Origin: Prochlorococcus sp. AG-347-L20
GTDB lineage: Bacteria; Cyanobacteriota; Cyanobacteriia; PCC-6307; Cyanobiaceae
Assembly (NCBI GenBank): GCA_003281225.1
Contig: QCCP01000003.1
Span: 62,001-126,000 of the forward strand
Direction of reading: 5' to 3'
Length of the DNA: 64,000 bases
Each line of letters starts with the position of its first letter. The stretch's first letter is position 1. A model generated the notes under the pieces. That model ran no database searches and was not told the DNA's origin. It worked only from the letters and a program-made list of their open reading frames with translations. A program made the translations under genes and the position numbers. Shown piece after piece: positions 58,258 through 64,000 of the stretch.

Positions 58258-59232
58258 TTATTTACCGATTCTTTTTACAGCAGCTCTTGATTTCTCAAGA
58301 ATATCGCCTTTCAAAGGAACAAATCCTAGTGATGGTGCTTTATCTTGATACTCATCACTTAACAATGTATTAAAGGCTTCTTTGATAGCTTTAGTGTTTC
58401 TACCATTACCCTCTTCATAAGCAAGTATCCATGTTAATGAAGCTATAGGATATGCTCCTTTCGCTGTTGGATTAGGATTTTTACCAGCAAGATTTTCATC
58501 TAAAGTAATACCATTAAGAGCCTTAGCTCCTGCCTCAACAGTAGGCTTTACATATTCTCCAGAAAGATTCTGAAGTGCAGCAGCTTTGACATTACCTTTA
58601 ATGTAGGACTGGTTAACATAACCAATTGCACCAAGAGTATTTTGAATAACACCTGCAACACCAGAATTACCCTTAGCACCAACACCTGCTGGCCACTTAA
58701 CTGATTTACCAGTACCTAAAGTCCAGGTTTTTGAAAACGCTTCCATAGAGTTTGTGAAAGCTTTAGTTGTACCTGAACCATCAGAACGATGAGTCCAAGT
58801 CAATTTTCCAGGTGCACATCCAAGTTCTTGCCAATCTTGTATCATACCCATAGCTACTTGGACTGCTTGTTCTTGGCTAAGTTTCAAATCGCAATCGTAG
58901 TTATATCCAAAAGCAATAGTTCCACCAACCATAGGGATCTGAACTAAACCTCTAGTAACTTTTGCAATATCTTTATCTTTCATAGGATCGTCAGAAGCAC
59001 CAAAGTTTACAGTCTCATCAATAAATGCTTTTCTTCCAGAACCAGAACCAACAGCTTGATAATTTACTTTTGGACCTCCATCATTTGATAAATCTTTGAA
59101 CCATCTAGTATAAATCTTGGCAGGGAAAGATGCTCCAGCACCACTTAACCTCACTGAAGAAGTTGAGGTTCCGCAAGAAGCAACCAGAGTCATTGTTGAA
59201 GCTAGTAAAAAGGCTTTTTTAGCTAATTTCAT
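58258..59232 (-). CDS. pstS: phosphate-binding protein PstS
   Basis: High-affinity periplasmic phosphate receptor for the Pst transporter. It is a 324-residue lipoprotein: signal with lipobox VASC and Cys20. The mature part has RLSGAGASFPAKIYTRWF, the phosphate-site GSGSGRKAF, FGASDDPM and WTHRSDGSGTTKAF, all conserved in PstS. The pstCAB transporter genes are not in the window. Upstream lies a set of 8-base repeats like a cyanobacterial Pho box. Confidence 0.95.
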   Translation of the reverse strand: MKLAKKAFLLASTMTLVASCGTSTSSVRLSGAGASFPAKIYTRWFKDLSNDGGPKVNYQAVGSGSGRKAFIDETVNFGASDDPMKDKDIAKVTRGLVQIPMVGGTIAFGYNYDCDLKLSQEQAVQVAMGMIQDWQELGCAPGKLTWTHRSDGSGTTKAFTNSMEAFSKTWTLGTGKSVKWPAGVGAKGNSGVAGVIQNTLGAIGYVNQSYIKGNVKAAALQNLSGEYVKPTVEAGAKALNGITLDENLAGKNPNPTAKGAYPIASLTWILAYEEGNGRNTKAIKEAFNTLLSDEYQDKAPSLGFVPLKGDILEKSRAAVKRIGK

Positions 59233-59325
59233 TTTGAATAATCAAATGATAGACATGATATTTATAGCACTTAATTTGAACACAAATACTCTTTAATTAA
59301 AAGTTTATCTTTTAATTAATTAGTT

Positions 59326-59355
59326 CTTAACCCTCTCTTAAACTAAATCTTGATT
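59326..59355. promoter_or_regulatory. candidate Pho box upstream of pstS
   Basis: Three 8-base units, CTTAACCC, CTTAAACT and TCTTGATT, at exact 11-base spacing (3-base gaps), about 95-125 bases upstream of pstS. This spacing and the PyTTAAPyPy core fit cyanobacterial PhoB sites. The motif lies on the plus strand while pstS is on the minus strand, and the third unit is weak. A single CTTAAACC at 61517 lies upstream of phoB in the same orientation. Confidence 0.4.
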
Positions 59356-59517
59356 AGAGCTTTTTTCGTCTGGATTTAAAAATATTTGAGAATAAAAATA
59401 GATTAATTTTTAACTTTTATACAAAAAAATCTCAAAATACGTAAACAATTTTTTTTTAATTTAAGAGATGTGTAAACTCTCTTTAAAATTCTCTATTTGT
59501 TTTTTATTCTTACCATC

Positions 59518-60675
59518 CTATAAATCTGTATTAAGACAAGGAAAGATAGTTTCAAAAATTGCTCCACCATCCTTATGATTAAAAGCTTTAATAAAACCTT
59601 TATTGTTATTGATTATTTTTTTTGTTATTGAAAGACCTAAACCGCTACCACTTTTATTAAATTTAGTCCTTGATGGATCCCCACGATAAAAACGAGAAAA
59701 AATATCATTAGATTCATTTTCCTCTAGTCCAATGCCTTTATCTCTAACTCTGATAACAACAGAGCTATCTCTCTTAAAAATTTCAATTTGAATTTCTTCA
59801 TTAACTGGGGAGTAACGAATAGAATTATCTAAAATGTTTATGAAAGCTCTTTTTAAATTTTCGATATCACCAGATATATAATATTTTGTTGGTATAAATA
59901 AATTTATTTTTATATCTTTTTTTTCTGCAAGCGGTTTTAAGGTTTGCCAAGATTCCATAATCAAATCTGAAATAGATATTTTTTTGTTTTTATTAAAAGT
60001 CTCAGTACTTTCTAGCTTAGAAAGCTCTAAAGTCTCCTCCACCATTTTTCTTAATCTTTTAGATTCTTTCTTAAGTCTTTTAACAAGATATCTATCTTTC
60101 TTTGATACTACTGCTTCCAATCTTTCGCCTATCAAAATAAGAGATGTAAGAGGTGTTTTCAGTTCATGAGACACATCATTGATTAATTGATTCTGTCTTT
60201 TTTTTATGGATTCAATTGATAATTTACTCTCCAACAATATTAAATAATTTTTTTTCCTTGCTCTAACAATATTTACAGAAATGGGTTCCCCCGAAATAGT
60301 GCAATCTAGGCTGATTGGGAAATCTTTTTTTCTTGAATATAAAATCTTATTTCTTAGTACTTCGAGATCATTAATATCATTAATTGCTTTTCCAATAACA
60401 TCTTTATATTTAATAAACTTAATTAGAGATAAACCTTTCTGATTGATAAATTTTATTGTTAGATCAGAAGACAAAATTATCCATCCTTGAGATGAATAAT
60501 CTAACCAAGATAAAAGTTGGTGTGGTTTAACTTTATCAAATGGAAAATCAAAAATTTGTTGGTTCTTATTTTTAGTTAATTCAATATTTTTATTATTTTT
60601 TGAAAATCCTTTAACCTTGGCTTTCCCTTTCTCATAAAAGAAAGTTAATAACTCTTGTAGCGTTTTCATTCTCAT
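59518..60675 (-). CDS. phoR: phosphate sensor histidine kinase PhoR
   Basis: A 385-residue kinase: a PAS-like domain (about 55-150), a dimerisation domain with phosphoacceptor His170 in INDVSHELKTPLTSL, and an ATPase domain with the N box INILDNSIRYS, RVRDKGIGLEE and GSGLGLSI. No membrane segment is obvious, as the amino end (LQELLTFFYEKGKAK) is only weakly hydrophobic. It overlaps phoB by four bases and is cotranscribed with it. Confidence 0.9.
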   Translation of the reverse strand: MRMKTLQELLTFFYEKGKAKVKGFSKNNKNIELTKNKNQQIFDFPFDKVKPHQLLSWLDYSSQGWIILSSDLTIKFINQKGLSLIKFIKYKDVIGKAINDINDLEVLRNKILYSRKKDFPISLDCTISGEPISVNIVRARKKNYLILLESKLSIESIKKRQNQLINDVSHELKTPLTSLILIGERLEAVVSKKDRYLVKRLKKESKRLRKMVEETLELSKLESTETFNKNKKISISDLIMESWQTLKPLAEKKDIKINLFIPTKYYISGDIENLKRAFINILDNSIRYSPVNEEIQIEIFKRDSSVVIRVRDKGIGLEENESNDIFSRFYRGDPSRTKFNKSGSGLGLSITKKIINNNKGFIKAFNHKDGGAIFETIFPCLNTDL

Positions 60676-61400
60676 CCGAACTTATATCCAAAACCTCTAA
60701 CAGTTTTAAGAAACTTTGGGGCTGAGGGATCTTCTTCTAATTTCTCTCTGAGCCACCTAACATGAACATCTACAGTTTTAGTATCACCGATAAAGTCAAT
60801 TTCCCATATTTTTTCAAGTATTAAATCTCTTGACCATACCCTTTTTGGATTTTTCATAAATAATTCTAATAATTTAAATTCTTTTGGAGATAATGTTATT
60901 TCTCTATCGAAAGAAGTTACCCTACATTCTTCCAGAAACATTTTTATATGATTAAACTCTATGACGGTTTTTGAGTTATCTATATTTTTTTTATTACGTT
61001 TAGATCTTCTTATTAAGGCTCTTGATCTAGCAATTAATTCATTTAAACCAAAAGGTTTTGTTAAATAATCATCTGCACCAACCTCTAAACCAAGAACCCT
61101 GTCTGATTCATTATCTTTAGCACTCAAAATTAGTATGGGTGTATAATTTTCTTCATTTCTTATTTTTCTGCATAACTCTAATCCATTTAACCCTGGCAAC
61201 ATTAAATCGAGAATTATTAGGTCAACATCATTTTTATAATCATTAGTAATAAAATCTAATGCAATTAAACCATCTTTGAAACTTAATACTCTAAAACCTT
61301 CACTATTCAATGTCTCACTGACTGTCAGCCTAATACTCTTATCATCCTCTACAAGAAGAATTTTTGAGTCTTGCAAACTTTTATGATCTTTAATAGCCAT
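60672..61400 (-). CDS. phoB: phosphate regulon response regulator PhoB
   Basis: An OmpR-type regulator of about 242 residues when started at the ATG at 61400; a TTG five codons upstream is less likely. The receiver shows the acidic pair in LVEDDKS, phosphoacceptor Asp65 in IILDLMLPG and Lys in LTKPFG. The winged helix has LSPKEFKLLELFM and VDVHVRWLREKLE with TVRGFGYKFG. Its partner PhoR overlaps it, and pstS next door is the expected target. Confidence 0.92.
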   Translation of the reverse strand: MAIKDHKSLQDSKILLVEDDKSIRLTVSETLNSEGFRVLSFKDGLIALDFITNDYKNDVDLIILDLMLPGLNGLELCRKIRNEENYTPILILSAKDNESDRVLGLEVGADDYLTKPFGLNELIARSRALIRRSKRNKKNIDNSKTVIEFNHIKMFLEECRVTSFDREITLSPKEFKLLELFMKNPKRVWSRDLILEKIWEIDFIGDTKTVDVHVRWLREKLEEDPSAPKFLKTVRGFGYKFG

Positions 61401-61543
61401 TTGAAAACCCAACAAATTAATTTTATATTATCAAATTTATTTGATGTAATTATTTCATATTTACTTTACGTTCAATACTTATTTTTTATTTAATCTTATT
61501 TCCTTTTTAATTTCCCCTTAAACCTTTTTACTTATTTTTAGAT

Positions 61544-61580
61544 TGTCTCCAATGATCTATCGCCTTGAATCTTGGAGACA
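61544..61580. repeat. 9-bp inverted repeat with a nearby tRNA-Pro scrap
   Basis: TGTCTCCAA and TTGGAGACA are separated by 19 bases. Fourteen bases on lies GCACTAGGTCG (61594-61604), an 11-base match to the tRNA-Pro variable region. Probably element-end structure; function unknown. No gene is seen in 61401-61756. Confidence 0.5.
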
Positions 61581-61610
61581 TATTTCATGGAAGGCACTAG
61601 GTCGATCACG

Positions 61611-61630
61611 GGGTAGCTGTAGGGGTAGCT
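61611..61630. repeat. paired GGGTAGCT motif, right copy
   Basis: GGGTAGCTGTAGGGGTAGCT differs from the left copy (53704-53723) at one base. It lies about 125 bases inside the right attachment site, in the same orientation as the left copy. Confidence 0.65.
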
Positions 61631-61756
61631 GAGGCTATATACCTTGTATGTAGAACTATATACTTTTACAATATTGAGACTCAAACCCACTCGCACCACT
61701 TACCTATACCCTAGTTATAGTAAGGAAATATTGAGTTTTTACGTATGATAGATCGA

Positions 61757-61802
61757 GTGCTTTGGGAGCACTAGGTCGCAGGTTCGAATCCTGTCGCCCC
61801 GA
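61757..61802 (+). repeat. 46-bp displaced 3' part of tRNA-Pro (right attachment site)
   Basis: Perfect copy of 53585-53630 with no CCA and no 5' half, so it cannot make a tRNA. It marks the right end of the island. Confidence 0.92.
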
Positions 61803-61838
61803 TTCAGTTATAGCAGTAAGTCTCAGCTAATAATAATT

Positions 61839-61873
61839 TTCCCTCAAAAAAGCGTTCCCTCATATTTCCCTCA
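61839..61873. repeat. three TTCCCTCA direct repeats
   Basis: Copies at 61839, 61855 and 61866, just outside the right attachment site and ahead of the fusion gene at 62057. Spacing is 16 and 11 bases. They look like arm-type sites of a second, adjacent element. Bases 61874-62056 hold no further feature. Confidence 0.6.
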
Positions 61874-62056
61874 AATGGGTTATTGGTATCACTAGTTTGA
61901 ATTTAGATATTACATAAATGTGTCCTAATAAACGAGTAAAAATTGAGGTTAAATCAAAGTTTCTTCTTAAATTCTTTAAATAAGTAATATTTAAATAAGA
62001 GTATTTAAATTGAACTTTAATAATTAACCCTTAATAATAAATAAAAATAATTAGAT

Positions 62057-64000
62057 ATGAATAATTCAAAAAGAAAATCTATTAAATATTTTTCTCACGC
62101 AGGAGTAGGAATCCCTTGTAGAGAGGGAATAAATGAAGAAAAATTCTCTGAGATTTGGAATTTAATATCAGATAAATTTACTATTTTTGAGCTTGCTGGC
62201 ATCAGTATCCAAAGATTTCTAGAGATAATCAATAAAGAAAAAATTATATTAGAACCCTCTCACATTTGGGCACTTAGTGCCTCAATTAAATTTAAAGAAC
62301 TAGAACATGGGATAGGGACACCTCCTCTTTTATCAGAATTTATCTTTGATCTATATAAAGATAGAAAATTAACAAAGATTCTTGACCCATTCGCAAACTA
62401 CGGACAACTCCTTTACCCATTTTATGGATCAGCAAAAAATTATGAAGTTTTTGGTTTGTGCCATACTCAAGAATTTTTAAATTCGTCCAAAATATTTATG
62501 CCAAAGAGCAATTTGATTCTTAAAAAAAATCTTACCAACTCCCTAAATATTGATCTATTAGATGGATTAGGCAAATTCGATTTAATACTATCTGCTCCTC
62601 CTATTAATCATAAGATGAGTCCAATAAAGATTAATGGTAAAAAAACTAGAAGTTTTCTATGTGACCAATTAATATCAATTTGTGGAGAAAATCTATCTGA
62701 GAGTGGAGAATTAATAATTTTCACAAATAGTGGTTTCGTTAATACGGCAATGAATACTCTTAGAGAATTAGGTTATTCCTTGGAAGCAGTATTTGAATTG
62801 CCTAATGGAATCTTATACCCTGCCACTTCAATAAATACTTCTTTACTAAAAATCAAAAAAGGAGTTCAATCAAAACAAATTTATGCTGCCAAAATTAGTG
62901 AGAATAGAGAAACAAACAAGAAGATAATAGAAAATTATGTAAACAAAGAATCCGGTATTAGACCAGAATTAGGAGTATTAGTTAATGCTGATAAATTTGC
63001 AGGAGTAGGAAATTTAATTGCCATATATGCATTACAAGAAGCTGCAAAAAGGGTCAAATTAAAAGAATCAAAATTAGAAGATTTTATTATTTCTATTTAT
63101 GCCCCAGCTAATATGGGTGAGATAGATTCTGATAATTTAAATTCATTTTATTTACCTTACAGAGCTTTAAACGAACCAATAGTTGATAATTTCGAAGAAA
63201 TAAAGAACAGTGAGTTTTATGCAAAAATTGATGTTGATCCTGAAAAAGCCGAAGCAAAATTTATCTCAAATCTTTTAAGAAGTTCATTTGGAAAAAAAAT
63301 ACTTGCCTCTCTATCAGGATCTTCTGTGCCCTCTATATCAGAACAAAGAATCAAAAAAATTCCAGTTTGGGTTCCATCACTTGATAAGCAAAGAAAACTA
63401 TTGGAATGTGAATCTAAAATTAGGCTTTTAAAAGAAGAAATTGATGAGAAAAATTTGAAACTTTGGGAGAATTTCTCTGAACCTGAGTCAATTCTTTCTG
63501 AAGTTAAAAAATTAAATAATATAGAGACTTTTTCTGACTGGATTGATACCCTACCATTCCCATTATCTAGCATTTTATGGACCGTTAAGACACTTGAAGG
63601 GAATCCCCTTAAGCATTATTTACAGCTGGATTTTTTCTTTGAGGCGTTATCACAGTTCTTAGCAATTTATGTAATGAGTGCTTCACAAAAAGACAATGTA
63701 TTTTTCGCAAAAGAATGGAAATACATAAGTAGTGATCTTAATAGATATAAACTCTCTATTAGAAAAAGTACAGTTGGTACTTGGGTTCAGATTTATTCGA
63801 AACTTGCAAAAAAAATACGTTCAGATTTGTCAGATAAGTGCTTAAGAGAAATATGGCTTGAGAGATTTGCAATTGATGACGAGGATTTTTTAAATGCACT
63901 ATTAAATAAAAAATTGATAACAATTTTAGGTAAAGCCAATGTACTTAGAAATTCATGGCGAGGTCATGGAGGCGTTGTTGGAGATAAAGAAGCAGAAAAG
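62057..64000 (+). CDS. methylase-like / specificity-like / HEPN fusion protein (runs off right edge)
   Basis: Read from the bases: 648 codons without a stop, continuing past the window. Residues about 65-260 look like a type I N6-adenine methylase core: motif I position LDPFANYGQLL (109-119) and motif IV position LILSAPPIN (176-184). Both are degenerate; the catalytic N/D-PP-Y/F reads A-P-P-I, so methylation is doubtful. Residues 404-465 resemble the half-domain end of HsdS subunits (GSSVPSISEQRIKKIPVWVP, then SLDKQRKLLE and a coiled coil). From about 505 a helical domain ends with RNSWRGHGG (631-639), an R-N-x4-H motif of HEPN ribonucleases. Possibly a defence effector triggered by DNA recognition. 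Domain calls are by eye. Confidence 0.7.
   Translation, partial: MNNSKRKSIKYFSHAGVGIPCREGINEEKFSEIWNLISDKFTIFELAGISIQRFLEIINKEKIILEPSHIWALSASIKFKELEHGIGTPPLLSEFIFDLYKDRKLTKILDPFANYGQLLYPFYGSAKNYEVFGLCHTQEFLNSSKIFMPKSNLILKKNLTNSLNIDLLDGLGKFDLILSAPPINHKMSPIKINGKKTRSFLCDQLISICGENLSESGELIIFTNSGFVNTAMNTLRELGYSLEAVFELPNGILYPATSINTSLLKIKKGVQSKQIYAAKISENRETNKKIIENYVNKESGIRPELGVLVNADKFAGVGNLIAIYALQEAAKRVKLKESKLEDFIISIYAPANMGEIDSDNLNSFYLPYRALNEPIVDNFEEIKNSEFYAKIDVDPEKAEAKFISNLLRSSFGKKILASLSGSSVPSISEQRIKKIPVWVPSLDKQRKLLECESKIRLLKEEIDEKNLKLWENFSEPESILSEVKKLNNIETFSDWIDTLPFPLSSILWTVKTLEGNPLKHYLQLDFFFEALSQFLAIYVMSASQKDNVFFAKEWKYISSDLNRYKLSIRKSTVGTWVQIYSKLAKKIRSDLSDKCLREIWLERFAIDDEDFLNALLNKKLITILGKANVLRNSWRGHGGVVGDKEAEK

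Larger units (their letters stand above)
53557..61802. mobile_element. 8.2-kb genomic island in tRNA-Pro carrying arsenate/phosphate genes
   Basis: Bounded by intact tRNA-Pro and a perfect 46-bp copy of its 3' part in the same orientation, the classic footprint of a tyrosine-recombinase element. Cargo in order: a small membrane protein, arsR, gap, arsJ, chrA-like, pstS, phoR, phoB. No integrase, transposase or replication gene is present between the repeats, so the element is immobile on its own or depends on an outside recombinase. Prochlorococcus tycheposons insert at tRNA genes in this way. Confidence 0.75.

Noticed and set aside
61839-61873. CRISPR or iteron origin
   Set aside because: Only three 8-base units in 35 bases; no replication gene or DnaA-type boxes nearby. 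An integrase arm site is more fitting.
53557-62056. Integrase gene of the island
   Set aside because: All sizeable frames between the repeats are accounted for by other genes, and none has the R-H-R-Y pattern. The 31-codon remnant at 53780 is too short to judge.
63217-63573. 118-codon minus-strand frame opposite the methylase-HEPN gene
   Set aside because: It lies inside a longer coherent plus-strand protein with recognisable motifs, and its own product is low-complexity Ser/Phe sequence.

Overview
The window looks like the chromosome of a high-light-adapted Prochlorococcus, a marine picocyanobacterium. The DNA is very AT-rich and genes are tightly packed with short spacers. Marker genes fit: sasA, ycf54, crtH, psbY, a 35-residue high-light-inducible protein, a CyanoP lipoprotein, Som-type porins and a Lys/Pro tRNA pair. 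No strain is claimed.

Bases 1-42,700 are ordinary core genome: sasA (5' end only), prs, malQ, an ABC1-family kinase, a PLP decarboxylase, cdsA, clpC, rimI, then lysA-cdaA-uppS-bioB-trhO. Next come lipA, recR, a PsbP-like lipoprotein, an ABC exporter, a DEAD-box helicase with a hairpin against its start codon, and a recC-(methyltransferase)-recB-recD operon. After ycf54-pdxJ and bolA-grxD come an atypical response regulator, crtH, trmFO and psbY. psbY and five other small or edge-truncated genes (hli, a two-CxxC protein, a basic protein, a one-helix membrane peptide, and the SasA fragment) were read directly from the bases.

Bases 42,700-49,600 hold tRNA-Lys, small genes, and two porin genes on the minus strand. 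The porins share a perfect 953-bp block including their terminators, while their amino-terminal parts differ. A TPR-sulfotransferase gene lies between them.

Bases 49,600-62,000 are an accessory hotspot around tRNA-Pro(UGG). The intact tRNA is at 53,557-53,630. Decayed 5' parts lie upstream at 49,679 and 52,073, with a shorter scrap at 52,204. A perfect 46-bp copy of its 3' part lies at 61,757. Between the upstream copies sit an inverse-autotransporter barrel almost without passenger and two exported paralogues. Between the intact tRNA and the 46-bp copy is an 8.2-kb cassette for arsenate and phosphate: arsR, gap, arsJ, a ChrA-family transporter, pstS, phoR, phoB. The regulators, the phosphate-binding protein and the arsenate detoxification pair form a coherent low-phosphate island. 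No integrase is visible.

Beyond the 46-bp copy, three short direct repeats precede a long gene running off the right edge. It appears to fuse a degenerate N6-adenine methylase core, a type I specificity-like segment and a HEPN-type RNase domain. This is the best candidate here for an undescribed, possibly defensive, system.
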